From positions 54,373-111,842 of the forward strand of contig CADBZO010000008.1 of the NCBI GenBank assembly GCA_902799185.1: a stretch of 57,470 bases of DNA, read 5' to 3'. Shown piece by piece: positions 9,216 to 17,775 of this stretch. The translations under genes were made by a program, and so were the position numbers. Each line of letters begins with the position of its first letter. Position 1 is the stretch's first letter. This stretch comes from an uncultured Bacteroidales bacterium (GTDB taxonomy: Bacteria; Bacteroidota; Bacteroidia; Bacteroidales; Paludibacteraceae). Under the pieces are notes generated by a model. It searched no databases. It was not told the origin of the DNA and was given only the letters and a program-made list of their open reading frames with translations.

Positions 9216-10281
9216 CGTTCTTCTTTTCTTTTCTACGTATGATAGTCATCAGTATAGCTGTCAGGATAATCGCTCCCGTGAGATCCAGGGCGAGCAGGAG
9301 CCAGCCGTTCCAGTTTCTGCCGATGACAGCCAGTGCGATGAAGCAGACGCTGACGAGGAGGAGTACGCAGGTGGTCTGGATGTGGTTGAGTCCTACGCGA
9401 AGCAGGAGGTGGTGGATATGGTTCTTGTCCGCCTCAAACGGCGAGCGGTGGTTCCATATACGCGTGAGACTGACTCGGATGGTGTCATACAGCGGAACGG
9501 TGAGCACACAGAACGCCACTATCGGCGCCGCCGATGCCGCCAGCCCCTCCGGGAGAGGCATGTGAGCGTTAATCTCACAGAAATGGAACACAAAGGCTGT
9601 CATCAGATAGCCCAGGAGCAGACTGCCGGAGTCGCCCATGAAAATCTTGTCCTTGCGTCCGAACACATTATAAAGGAAGAACACCGCCAGCACGCCGATC
9701 ATGCATACCGCCATGCTGGACCATACCGCTTCGCCCGCGAGGGAGAAATAGACAGCGAAGAACAGGCAATAGACGATACCCAATCCGCTTGCCAGACCGT
9801 CCACTCCGTCGATGAGGTTGATGGCATTGATGATAGCCAGCAGCACAAACATCGAGAGCAGGTAACTGGGTATGATCCCGATCTCCGTGATACCGAAAAG
9901 TCCGTGCAACGACGTCATGCGTATGTCCGCAAACCCGATCATGGCAATACCTGCAAGGGCTTCGCCCAGCAGTTTGGCAAGCGGTTTGAGCACCAGCACA
10001 TCATCGATGAACCCGACTACCATGATCAGAAACAGACCGATCAGGAAGAAATGGTTGTGGTAATCAAAATGGAAGAGGAGGAAGGTCAGCATGAAGCTGA
10101 AACAGATATTCAGTCCTCCGATATTCGGCACCTCGCCCTCGTGGCTCATCCGTTTGTTGGGGCGTACTACGAATCCCTTTTTCTTCGCGATACGAATCAC
10201 AACAGGCATAAACAGCAGACCCAGCAGAAAACTCACCAGGCCGATGATGTAACTATGTTGGTCTAAAACAGCTTGTATCAT
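9202..10281 (-). CDS. Undecaprenyl-phosphate glycosyl-1-phosphate transferase (WecA/MraY superfamily)
   Basis: 359 residues, about ten membrane helices. Conserved cytosolic motifs are visible: VGFIDDVLVL (the DD motif), NAINLIDGVDGLASG and FMGDSGSLLLGYL, then HHLLLRVGLNH near the C-terminus (the HxH region). These enzymes move a sugar-1-phosphate (commonly GlcNAc-1-P) onto undecaprenyl phosphate to start O-antigen or capsule synthesis. It overlaps the CapD-like gene upstream by ATGA and lies in a glycan gene series, which supports that role rather than peptidoglycan MraY. The sugar specificity is inferred. Confidence 0.9.
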   Translation of the reverse strand: MIQAVLDQHSYIIGLVSFLLGLLFMPVVIRIAKKKGFVVRPNKRMSHEGEVPNIGGLNICFSFMLTFLLFHFDYHNHFFLIGLFLIMVVGFIDDVLVLKPLAKLLGEALAGIAMIGFADIRMTSLHGLFGITEIGIIPSYLLSMFVLLAIINAINLIDGVDGLASGLGIVYCLFFAVYFSLAGEAVWSSMAVCMIGVLAVFFLYNVFGRKDKIFMGDSGSLLLGYLMTAFVFHFCEINAHMPLPEGLAASAAPIVAFCVLTVPLYDTIRVSLTRIWNHRSPFEADKNHIHHLLLRVGLNHIQTTCVLLLVSVCFIALAVIGRNWNGWLLLALDLTGAIILTAILMTIIRRKEKKNDAHD

Positions 10282-12197
10282 TGCGGGTCAAGTCTCTCAA
10301 AGACGGAGTTTTTACTGATGTATTCGGGTACTAACTGCTTCATCAGTTTGACGGTGGTGAATACTTTGTCTTTCTCGCTGGTAGCAATCAGTTCGTCAAT
10401 GCGTGCAGATACCTCGTCGTAGTCAAACTCCCGAACGCGTGCGATCATAATCTTGTTATTGGAGGTCGGCATGGTCAGTTCTTTCTGGTTGAGCAGCTCT
10501 TCGTAGAGTTTCTCACCGGGGCGTAGCCCCGTGAAGACAATCTGTATGTCGCTGCCCGGCGTGTACCCCGCCAGGCGTATCATGTTGCGTGCCAGGTCCA
10601 GTATCTTCACCGGCTTGCCCATGTCGAAGACGAAGATCTCTCCGCCGTTGCCCAACGTGCCGGCTTCCATCACCAGGCAGCAGGCCTCAGGGATGGTCAT
10701 GAAATAGCGGATGATGTCGGGATGGGTGACGGTGACAGGTCCGCCCGCAGCAATCTGTTTCTGGAAATAGGGGATGACGGAGCCGTTGCTGCCCAGCACG
10801 TTGCCGAAGCGGGTGGTGATGAACTTGGTGCAATCGGGGTTGGTCTTATGCAGTTTGTTGAACAGCGACTGCACGTATATCTCCGCGATACGTTTGCTGG
10901 CGCCCATGATATTGGTGGGGTTCACCGCCTTGTCGGTGGAGATCATCACAAATCGCTGCACACCATATTTGACCGCCATGTCCGCCATGTTCTTGGTTCC
11001 CAGGACGTTAGCTCTTATTGCTTCGTTCGGGAAGCTTTCCATCAGCGGCACATGTTTGTACGCGGCGGCGTGATAGACGATATCCGGACGCACTTCGTTG
11101 AATATCTGCTCGATCCGCTCCCGGTTCCGCACATCGGCGATGATGGGTATGAACCGTGCCTCGGGGAACTGGTTATGCAGATCCAAGGTCAGGTCGTGGA
11201 GCGGCGACTCCGCCATCTCCAGCAGGATCGTCACCTGCGGCTCGAATTTCTGAACCTGACGCACCAGTTCGCTTCCTATACTGCCTGCGGCACCGCTGAT
11301 GAGCACCACTTTGTCTTTCAGTATCTGACGGACGTTCTCGGTGTTGACATCTATCTGCGGCCGCTCCAGCAGGTCCTCGATACGGATGCTGTCAATGCGT
11401 CCGATACGCTGTGCGTCGATGTCGTTCGGGTTCTCCACACTAGTGAAATACGGGGTGGTGAGGATGCGGATGTTATGGTCGATAAACACCTGCAGGTCTT
11501 TCGCGGGGTTGATCTCCTTCATCTTGAGCGGCGAGACAATCACCTGCTTGACATTCCGGATCGCCATCCACTCGAAGAGTTTCTCATTGAGCGGCCTCAC
11601 GCGTATTCCCACTAACTCAAAGCCGCTCCGCTCGTCGCCGTCCGTGATGAAGCCTACCGGCTGGTAAGGGGTGTTGCCCGCGGAGCGTAACATCTTGGCA
11701 ATAGACACGCCGGCGTATTTCGTACCGTAGATCATCACTTTCGGGCTGCCCGAACCGTAATGCTGGATCATCTCGCCGAACAGCTTGACACATACGCGCA
11801 GCGAGAAAAGAAGCACAAACGATATCGGCGTGTAAACCAGCACGATAGTGTTCAGGATAGGGTGGGAGCCTGTAGCAAGATGCATGCCTATGTTGAACAG
11901 CAGCAGCAGTATTCCGGCACAGATGTTCGCGCCTAAGACCTTCACCATGTCCACAAACGTGGAGAATCGGATAATACCCGAATAGGTGCGGAAAAGCAGG
12001 AAGGTGACCAGCTGCGCGGTCATCACCAGGATATACTGCTTCCAGAACGGATAGATACTTTCTGCGGGCAGGTAGTTGAAGATACCTCCTCCTATCCACA
12101 CACTGAGCCAGAAGGCAATGGTGCACAGCAGCATGTCCAACAGCAGAATGCTCCACCGCGGCAGGTAACCGATTTCTTTAAATCTCTCGTTTTTCAT
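10278..12197 (-). CDS. CapD/FlaA1-like membrane NDP-sugar 4,6-dehydratase
   Basis: 639 residues. The N-terminal 140 residues hold about four membrane helices, followed by a CoA-binding-like domain (VMIYGTKYAGVSIAK) and a C-terminal extended SDR domain. The SDR has the NAD-binding ISGAAGSIGSELVRQV, the catalytic-region STDKAVNPTNIMGASKR and GLRPGEKLYEEL. This arrangement is that of PglF/WbpM/CapD proteins that convert UDP-GlcNAc to its 4-keto-6-deoxy form for capsule or O-antigen sugars. It starts inside the last 20 bp of uvrA and overlaps the WecA-like gene by ATGA, so this glycan block probably uses read-through from the uvrA transcript. Confidence 0.92.
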   Translation of the reverse strand: MKNERFKEIGYLPRWSILLLDMLLCTIAFWLSVWIGGGIFNYLPAESIYPFWKQYILVMTAQLVTFLLFRTYSGIIRFSTFVDMVKVLGANICAGILLLLFNIGMHLATGSHPILNTIVLVYTPISFVLLFSLRVCVKLFGEMIQHYGSGSPKVMIYGTKYAGVSIAKMLRSAGNTPYQPVGFITDGDERSGFELVGIRVRPLNEKLFEWMAIRNVKQVIVSPLKMKEINPAKDLQVFIDHNIRILTTPYFTSVENPNDIDAQRIGRIDSIRIEDLLERPQIDVNTENVRQILKDKVVLISGAAGSIGSELVRQVQKFEPQVTILLEMAESPLHDLTLDLHNQFPEARFIPIIADVRNRERIEQIFNEVRPDIVYHAAAYKHVPLMESFPNEAIRANVLGTKNMADMAVKYGVQRFVMISTDKAVNPTNIMGASKRIAEIYVQSLFNKLHKTNPDCTKFITTRFGNVLGSNGSVIPYFQKQIAAGGPVTVTHPDIIRYFMTIPEACCLVMEAGTLGNGGEIFVFDMGKPVKILDLARNMIRLAGYTPGSDIQIVFTGLRPGEKLYEELLNQKELTMPTSNNKIMIARVREFDYDEVSARIDELIATSEKDKVFTTVKLMKQLVPEYISKNSVFERLDPQ

Positions 12198-14970
12198 GTT
12201 TGTCTATGATTTGGGCAAGATACTTGCCTGTATAACTCTCTTTGCATTGCGCTACTTCTTCGGGCGTCCCGGTACATACAATCTCTCCTCCCTCTTTGCC
12301 TCCTTCGGGTCCTAAGTCTATCACATGGTCCGCCGCCAGGATCACTGCCGGGTTATGCTCTATGATGATCACCGTGTGGCCCTTGCTGATGAGTCTGTTC
12401 AGCGCCTTGAGCAGCACCTCCGTGTCGCGGTGGTGCAGCCCCGTAGTCGGCTCGTCAAAGACGAAGATGGTAGGTGTGCTGTCCTCTTGCGCCAGAAATG
12501 AAGCCAGTTTCACGCGCTGGCTCTCGCCGCCGGAGAGGGTGCTGCTGCTCTGGCCTAACTGTATATATCCGATACCGACGTCCTGCAACGGCTTGAGCCT
12601 CTGTACGATACGCTCGCATTCGGGGTCTTCGCCGAAGAACTCCACAGCTTGGTTCACCGTCATGCAGAGCACGTCGTAGATGGACTTGCCGCGGTAGTGT
12701 ACGTCCAGTATATCCTGTTTGAACCGGCGTCCGTGGCATTGCTCGCATTCTAACACCAGGTCCGCCATGAACTGCATCTCTATTGTGATTGTCCCTTCGC
12801 CCTGGCATGTCTCGCACCGTCCGCCCGGGGTGTTGAACGAGAAATGGGCGGGTGTGAGTCCCAGTTGCTTGGCCAACGGCTGTTCGGCAAAGAGCCGGCG
12901 AATCTCGTCATACGCCTTCAGGTACGTCACGGGGTTGCTGCGGCTGGAGCGGCTCAGCGGGTTCTGGTCCACATACTCGATGTCGTGCATCAGTTGCAGA
13001 CTGCCGTGCAGATGACCGAAATCACCGGTGTGCTCGGCGAACGCGCCGCCGTAGTGTTTCTTGAGGGCAGGGTAGAGCACCTTGCGGACCAGTGACGACT
13101 TGCCGCTGCCGCTCACGCCTGTCACGACGGTCATCACGTGCAGCGGGAAGCGCACCGTCAGGTTCTTGAGGTTGTTCTCGCATGCCCCTTCTATTTCGAT
13201 GTAGTTGTTCCAATGCCTTCTCTGCGCGGGGATGTCGTAATGCACCAGCTCCGGCCGCGGTGCTCCTTCATAGACCACTTCGCCGCCGTGCCGTCCTGCC
13301 GCCGGACCTATCTCGATGATATGATCCGCTGCGGCGATGATATCCTCGTCGTGCTCTACCACCACGATGGTGTTGCCCAAATCGCGTAACTCCCGCAGCA
13401 CGTGGATCAGCCGCTCGGTGTCACGCGGGTGCAGACCGATGGACGGTTCGTCCAATACGTACAGCGATCCCACCAGACTGCTTCCCAGCGATTTGGCCAG
13501 GTTGATACGCTGGCTCTCACCGCCGGAAAGGGTGTTGCTCTGACGGTTGAGCGTGAGGTAACTCAGCCCCACGTCCTGCATGAACTGCAGCCGGTTGTTG
13601 ATCTCCTGCAGGAGCATCTCCGCCGTCTGCTGTTCCGTCTCGGTCAATGTGATATGCCGGAACCACTCTTGCAACTCCGATAGCGGCATCGTGCACAGCT
13701 GCTGGATGTTCTTGCCGTTGATGAGTACGTACTCCGCTTCCCGTCTCAGGTGCAGGCCATGGCAGGAGGTACAGGTCGTCTTGCCTTTGTACCTCGCAAG
13801 CATCACTTTGTATTGCAGCCGGTTGTACTGCTGCTCCTCCAGTTCGTGGAAGAACGCATTCAGTCCTCTGAACCACTCGTTGCCGGTCCAGATGAGATGT
13901 TTCTGTTCGCTCGTCAGCGCGTAAAAAGGTGTGTGTATCGGGAAATCGAATTTCGAGGCGTTGTAGATGAGTTCGTCCAGCCATGGTTTCATCTTCTCGC
14001 TCTGCCAGCAAGCGATAGCCTGCTCATAGACCGATTTGGACTTGTCCGGCACCACCAGGTCCTCGTCAATACCCATCACTACGCCTACACCCTTGCACTC
14101 CGGGCAGGCACCTACCGGGTTGTTGAAATCGAACAGGTGCTCGCTCGGTTCCATGAAACGGATGCCGTCCGCCTCAAACCGCTCGGAGAACACCTTCGTA
14201 CATGGTACTTTGTCCCTTTGTACTTGGATTTGGCATTCGCCCTTACCCTCGAAGAACGCCGTCTGCACGCTGTCCGCGAAACGGTTACTTGTCGCCTGCT
14301 CATGGTCCACGACGATACGGTCCACCAGCAGGTAGGCTTCATGTCCTTCTGCGGCTTGCCATGTGTTGGCATCCAGCCGCACCGTATCGCCGTCAATCAT
14401 CATGCGGCTGAAACCCTGGCTCTGCCAAAGCGCCAGCTGCTCCTGCATGCTCCGCCCCTCGGGCAGGATGATCGGGCTCAGCAGGTACAGCCGCGTGCCT
14501 TTGGGCTGGCTCTCCATGTATTGTACCACGTCGCGGATGGTGTTTTTCTTCACCTCCTCTCCGCTCACGGGCGAGTACGTCCGGCCTACGCGCGCGTATA
14601 AAAGTTTGAGGTAGTCGTAAATCTCCGTCACGGTACCTACCGTCGAACGCGGGTTACGGCTGCTCACTTTCTGCTGGATGGCGATAGCGGGAGGGATACC
14701 TTCAATCTTCTCCACCTCCGGCTTCTGCATCCGCCCCATGAACTGGCGGGCGTACGCACTCAGGCTCTCTACATAACGGCGCTGGCCCTCGGCATACAAT
14801 GTGTCAAACGCCAGCGAACTCTTGCCGCTGCCGCTCACACCTGTTATCACCACCAGCTTGTTGCGCGGTATATCTACCGACACATGTTTCAAGTTGTGGG
14901 TGTCTGCGCCTTCTATTCGGATAAAATCGTCTTTCAAACTGCTCTTCCTGTCATTCTTCGGTTGCCGCAT
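12178..14970 (-). CDS. uvrA: Excinuclease ABC subunit A
   Basis: About 930 residues, full length for UvrA. It has two ATPase halves with GVSGSGKSSLAFDT and GVSGSGKSSLVRKV, signatures LSGGESQRINLAKSL and LSGGESQRVKLASFL, and zinc-finger cysteines CPECKGVG...CTSCHG and CETCQGEG...CEQCHG. It works with UvrB and UvrC in nucleotide excision repair. The frame is open to an ATG at 15003; I prefer the ATG at 14970 because it overlaps the upstream gene less, and a TTG at 14937 would avoid overlap. Residues about 249-258 (QVQRDKVPCT) come from a 7-bp array inserted before FSERFEADG. Confidence 0.97.
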   Translation of the reverse strand: MRQPKNDRKSSLKDDFIRIEGADTHNLKHVSVDIPRNKLVVITGVSGSGKSSLAFDTLYAEGQRRYVESLSAYARQFMGRMQKPEVEKIEGIPPAIAIQQKVSSRNPRSTVGTVTEIYDYLKLLYARVGRTYSPVSGEEVKKNTIRDVVQYMESQPKGTRLYLLSPIILPEGRSMQEQLALWQSQGFSRMMIDGDTVRLDANTWQAAEGHEAYLLVDRIVVDHEQATSNRFADSVQTAFFEGKGECQIQVQRDKVPCTKVFSERFEADGIRFMEPSEHLFDFNNPVGACPECKGVGVVMGIDEDLVVPDKSKSVYEQAIACWQSEKMKPWLDELIYNASKFDFPIHTPFYALTSEQKHLIWTGNEWFRGLNAFFHELEEQQYNRLQYKVMLARYKGKTTCTSCHGLHLRREAEYVLINGKNIQQLCTMPLSELQEWFRHITLTETEQQTAEMLLQEINNRLQFMQDVGLSYLTLNRQSNTLSGGESQRINLAKSLGSSLVGSLYVLDEPSIGLHPRDTERLIHVLRELRDLGNTIVVVEHDEDIIAAADHIIEIGPAAGRHGGEVVYEGAPRPELVHYDIPAQRRHWNNYIEIEGACENNLKNLTVRFPLHVMTVVTGVSGSGKSSLVRKVLYPALKKHYGGAFAEHTGDFGHLHGSLQLMHDIEYVDQNPLSRSSRSNPVTYLKAYDEIRRLFAEQPLAKQLGLTPAHFSFNTPGGRCETCQGEGTITIEMQFMADLVLECEQCHGRRFKQDILDVHYRGKSIYDVLCMTVNQAVEFFGEDPECERIVQRLKPLQDVGIGYIQLGQSSSTLSGGESQRVKLASFLAQEDSTPTIFVFDEPTTGLHHRDTEVLLKALNRLISKGHTVIIIEHNPAVILAADHVIDLGPEGGKEGGEIVCTGTPEEVAQCKESYTGKYLAQIIDKHEKREI
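14198..14226. repeat. 4-unit 7/8-bp tandem array inside uvrA
   Basis: Units GTACATG, GTACTTT, GTCCCTTT, GTACTTG (7+7+8+7 = 29 bp). The same GTAC/GTCC unit vocabulary recurs at 15218-15295, 15608-15635 and 33107-33134. Confidence 0.85.
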
Positions 14971-16048
14971 AGGCACGTTCGCGCAGAGCTTGGAATTCTG
15001 CACGGGTTGTGTCCCGTTGGGCGGCGGTCAACTTGGGCACGCGTATGGGCGTACCGATGGCTATCTTACTGGGGTTGGTAATACGGTCTTTGTTGGCCTC
15101 ATACAGGTAAGGCCAATAAACCTTGTTGCCGTAATGTTTCTTGGCTATCCATGCCAGACGGCTGCCTTCCGTAATCTCTTCGGTCAGCAGCAGCTCTTCT
15201 TCCACACTTGGTGCTTCGTACATTGTACTTTGTACATTGTCCCCTTGTACATTGTCCCCTTGTACTGTACTTTGTACATTGTCCCCTTGTACATTCTCTG
15301 TCTTTGGCTGACCGTTCACAAAATCGTTGATCCATCCGCTAAGCTCATGGCGAAGGAAGAAATAACCTACCAGCAGCAGCATCAGCAGCACCACGACGCA
15401 AATCAGCGTGTCCCGCATGAAATGATATTTCGGCTTTTCGGGAGTGCTCTCTTGGGAAGTATGCATCTCCGGTTCTTCCGGGTTTTCCGGGCTTTCCGGG
15501 CTTTCTGGTTTCTCCGGCTCCTCCGGATTTTCCGGTTTCTCCGGACTTTCCGGGCTTTCCGGATTTTCCGGATTTTCCGGACTTTCCGGGTTTTCCGGGC
15601 TTTCCGGTACTTCGTCCTTTGTACCTTGTACATCCCCTGGCATTTGCCCCAACTCGCCCAGGATATCTACTATCTCATCGGCCTGGGCGCCTAATTTCTT
15701 CAGCGGGTCAATATCTTCGCGTACGGCTGGGGCCGTCTGCTCCTGTTTCGCTACCGTCCCTTTCTCCACCAGTTCTTTGACACCGGCTTCAGGCATGAAA
15801 GCAATCTTGTTATAGCCCTCGATAGTGATCTCTTCGCCGGAACTGACATTCACGCTCTTGCGCGGAGCTACAGCCTGCAAACGGAAGATGCCTAAACCGT
15901 TGATCTTCACTTGCTTGTCTTGTTTCAACGCCTCTATCAACTGGGCGTTGAAAGCTTGGAGAAACAGGTTCGCCTCTTTCTCACTCACGCCTGCGCGGTT
16001 AGCCAATGCACGGCGTAACTCGGTCCAACTGAGTTTGTTCTCTGCCAT
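14951..16048 (-). CDS. HU/IHF-domain protein with transmembrane helix and C-terminal LysM domain
   Basis: 365 residues with an unusual order. Residues 1-95 are an HU/IHF-like DNA-binding fold (LSWTELRRALANRAGVSEKE, then INGLGIFRLQAVAPRKSVNV). 148-195 are sixteen PEx tripeptides. 215-232 form one membrane helix (TLICVVVLLMLLLVGYFF). 252-275 are VQGDN/VQST repeats. About 288-340 are a LysM domain (EGSRLAWIAKKHYGNKVYWP...IRVPKL). Orientation is inferred as DNA-binding part inside and LysM part in the periplasm, where it could hold peptidoglycan. That suggests a nucleoid-wall tether; Bacteroidota are known to have other HU proteins fused to SPOR domains. It follows the free HU gene by 3 bp. Three kinds of short tandem array lie in the gene. 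Confidence 0.85.
   Translation of the reverse strand: MAENKLSWTELRRALANRAGVSEKEANLFLQAFNAQLIEALKQDKQVKINGLGIFRLQAVAPRKSVNVSSGEEITIEGYNKIAFMPEAGVKELVEKGTVAKQEQTAPAVREDIDPLKKLGAQADEIVDILGELGQMPGDVQGTKDEVPESPENPESPENPENPESPESPEKPENPEEPEKPESPESPENPEEPEMHTSQESTPEKPKYHFMRDTLICVVVLLMLLLVGYFFLRHELSGWINDFVNGQPKTENVQGDNVQSTVQGDNVQGDNVQSTMYEAPSVEEELLLTEEITEGSRLAWIAKKHYGNKVYWPYLYEANKDRITNPSKIAIGTPIRVPKLTAAQRDTTRAEFQALRERAYAATEE
15218..15295. repeat. Compound 7/8-bp tandem array inside the HU-LysM gene
   Basis: About eleven units, mainly GTACATT, GTACTTT and GTCCCCTT, with a broken unit near 15262-15266. It looks like two or three back-to-back 29-bp four-unit arrays. It encodes the VQGDNVQST repeats on the periplasmic side of the membrane helix. 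Confidence 0.88.
15464..15607. repeat. 16 x 9-bp array encoding PEx tripeptides
   Basis: Sixteen 9-bp units (type ACTTTCCGG on the plus strand) encode PES, PEN, PEK, PEE and a last PEM: a Pro/Glu spacer between the HU domain and the membrane helix. It abuts the 28-bp array at 15608. Confidence 0.92.
15608..15635. repeat. 4 x 7-bp tandem array inside the HU-LysM gene
   Basis: Units GTACTTC, GTCCTTT, GTACCTT, GTACATC (28 bp), encoding DVQGTKDEV directly before the PEx repeats. Confidence 0.83.
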
Positions 16049-16051
16049 CGC

Positions 16052-16330
16052 TTAGATCTTTTTGAGTTCGTCTTTTATTTGGGTTACCGGTCTGAAAACC
16101 AACTGGTTCTTGCTCGGCACGACAGCACGCTCACCGGTGCGGGGATGCACGATAGAGCGCTCTTTCTTCGCCTTCACTTCCAGCGTACCCAAACCTTGTA
16201 ACTGAACGGCTTTGCCGCTCATCAGCGTCTCACGCAGGATGGCGTTGTTGGTGGAGATCAGCTCCTCCACTTTCTTTTTACTCAGTCCGGTTGCACTGGC
16301 AATCATACTGACAAAATCTTTCGTTAGCAT
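16052..16330 (-). CDS. HU family DNA-binding protein
   Basis: 92 residues, the usual HU/IHF length. The N-terminal helices (MLTKDFVSMIASATGLSKKK) are followed by the beta-arm region with GLGTLEVKAKKERSIVHPRTG and the C-terminal VFRPVTQIKDELKKI. It is a histone-like nucleoid protein that bends DNA as a dimer. It overlaps the rimO end by 7 bp and precedes the HU-LysM gene by 3 bp, so the two HU proteins should be made together. Heterodimer formation between them is possible but untested. Confidence 0.93.
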   Translation of the reverse strand: MLTKDFVSMIASATGLSKKKVEELISTNNAILRETLMSGKAVQLQGLGTLEVKAKKERSIVHPRTGERAVVPSKNQLVFRPVTQIKDELKKI

Positions 16331-17736
16331 GGTATTCCGTATAAATCAAATTCTTCTGCTTTGGTAATCAGGACATTCACAAACTCGCCTGGTTTGGGGC
16401 TTTCTACTTTTGTCTTTTGTCTTTCTACTAAAACTTCGCAATCCACCTCCGGGCTGTCGTATTGTGTCCGCCCGACCAGGTACTCGCCTTCCTCGCGGTC
16501 GATGACCACGCGTTCCGTCCGGCCTACGAACCGTTGCATCAGCTCGCCGCTGATCTCTTGCTGGATAGCCATCAGCTCGGCGGCTCGGGCCTCTTTCACG
16601 TCTTGCGGCACGTCGTCCGTATAATGGCGGTTGGCGTAGGTACCCTCCTCGTCCGAGTAGGCGAAACAACCCATCCGCTCGAACCGCATCTCTTTCACCC
16701 ACGCTTTCAGCTCCTCGAAATCCTCTTCCGTCTCGCCCGGGTGACCTACCAGCAGCGTGGTGCGGATACAGATACCCGGCACTTTCTCGCGTATCTTGCG
16801 GATCAGGGCGTCTTGCTCCGCACGGGTGATATGCCGCCGCATCAGACCTAACATATGGTCCGTGCAATGCTGCAAGGCGATGTCGAGGTATTTGCATACG
16901 TTTTCATGCTTGGCCATCACGTCCAGCAGCCCCTCCGGGAAATCTGTAGGGTAGGCGTAATGCAGCCGTATCCATGCCACGCCCGGCACTTGTGCTATCT
17001 CGTCTATCAGCTCCGGCAACAGATGTTTGTCTCTAACGCCCGGCTTTTCTCCCTCCCCTTGGGGGAGGGTCGGGGAGAGGTCTAACCCGTAACTGCTCAG
17101 GTCCTGTGCAATCACGTTCAGCTCTTTCACGCCTTGACTTACCAGCCACCGCACCTCGTCTAATATCTCCTCCTTAGGACGGCTCGTATGCCGTCCCGTG
17201 ATCAGCGGGATGGCGCAGTATGAGCAGAACCGGTTGCAGCCCTCGCTGATCTTCAGATAGGCATAGTGTTTCGGTGTGGTCAGTTTCCGTTCGTACGAAG
17301 CGCAACTCAGATTACTCCGATTATTCGGAATACTCTGATTCCCCTCTCCTTGGGAGAGGGACAGGGTGAGGTCTTCGAAATCAAATTTGCCGTAGTATTC
17401 ATCCACCTCCGGCAGCTCCGCTTCCAGCTCTGCACGGTACCGTTCGCTCAGGCACCCCATCACAATCAGTTTCCGCAGCTTGCCTTGCTTCTTCCGTTCA
17501 CCCATCCGGAGGATCATGTTGATGCTCTCCTCTTTGGCGTCGCCGATGAAACCGCAGGTGTTGATCACGCATATCTCGCCTTGCGGATCTGCTGCGTCAT
17601 GTACGCACTTCCATCCGCCGCCCTCCAGCTGCCGCATCACCCGCTCTGCATCCACCAGGTTCTTCGAACATCCCAGCGTAATAAAATCTATCTCTCCTTC
17701 GCGATATTTCAATGTCTCAATGATTAAATGACTCAA
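16324..17736 (-). CDS. rimO: Ribosomal protein S12 methylthiotransferase RimO, enlarged by repeat inserts
   Basis: 470 residues from the TTG at 17736. It has the MTTase N-domain (DFITLGCSKNLVDAERVM), a radical-SAM core with CxxxCxxC (CNRFCSYCAIP) and a C-terminal TRAM region. RimO thiomethylates Asp of ribosomal protein S12. No ATG exists between the recQ stop and the conserved start, so initiation must be at TTG 17736 or, closer to family length, TTG 17712. The protein is about 30 residues longer than usual. The surplus coincides with two GC-rich palindromic elements, a 9-bp array and a 7-bp array, all kept in frame. Confidence 0.94.
   Translation of the reverse strand: MSHLIIETLKYREGEIDFITLGCSKNLVDAERVMRQLEGGGWKCVHDAADPQGEICVINTCGFIGDAKEESINMILRMGERKKQGKLRKLIVMGCLSERYRAELEAELPEVDEYYGKFDFEDLTLSLSQGEGNQSIPNNRSNLSCASYERKLTTPKHYAYLKISEGCNRFCSYCAIPLITGRHTSRPKEEILDEVRWLVSQGVKELNVIAQDLSSYGLDLSPTLPQGEGEKPGVRDKHLLPELIDEIAQVPGVAWIRLHYAYPTDFPEGLLDVMAKHENVCKYLDIALQHCTDHMLGLMRRHITRAEQDALIRKIREKVPGICIRTTLLVGHPGETEEDFEELKAWVKEMRFERMGCFAYSDEEGTYANRHYTDDVPQDVKEARAAELMAIQQEISGELMQRFVGRTERVVIDREEGEYLVGRTQYDSPEVDCEVLVERQKTKVESPKPGEFVNVLITKAEEFDLYGIPC
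16401..16428. repeat. 4 x 7-bp tandem array in the rimO 3' part
   Basis: Units TTTCTAC, TTTTGTC, TTTTGTC, TTTCTAC: 28 bp, symmetrical in unit order. It encodes VERQKTKVES in the C-terminal TRAM region. Confidence 0.88.
17051..17069. repeat. Palindromic GC-rich element, copy 1, inside rimO
   Basis: Inverted repeat CCCTCCCC-TTG-GGGGAGGG, followed by TCGGGGAGAGG. It encodes SPTLPQGEGE on the minus strand. The same layout recurs 291 bp away (97 codons) in the same orientation. Confidence 0.9.
17302..17337. repeat. 4 x 9-bp tandem array inside rimO
   Basis: Units GCAACTCAG, ATTACTCCG, ATTATTCGG, AATACTCTG (36 bp, frame-neutral). Shares the TACTCCGA/TATTCCGA core with arrays at 19992-20027 and 45429-45464. 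Confidence 0.78.
17342..17360. repeat. Palindromic GC-rich element, copy 2, inside rimO
   Basis: Inverted repeat CCCTCTCC-TTG-GGAGAGGG, followed by ACAGGGTGAGG. It encodes TLSLSQGEG. It sits directly beside the 9-bp array at 17302-17337. Confidence 0.9.
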
Positions 17737-17737
17737 T

Positions 17738-17767
17738 AAATGACCAAATGGTAAATGACCAAATGGG
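17738..17767. repeat. Four-unit 7/8-bp array between recQ and rimO
   Basis: Units AAATGACC, AAATGGT, AAATGACC, AAATGGG (30 bp), preceded by a degenerate AAATGACTCAAT. It fills the gap between the recQ stop and the TTG start of rimO. It is nearly identical to 45923-45952. Confidence 0.9.
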
Positions 17768-17775
17768 AAAATAGA

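Noticed and set aside
15218-15607. Possible CRISPR-like repeat cluster
   Set aside because: Units are only 7-9 bp without spacers and they are read through as part of one long conserved protein; no cas genes nearby.
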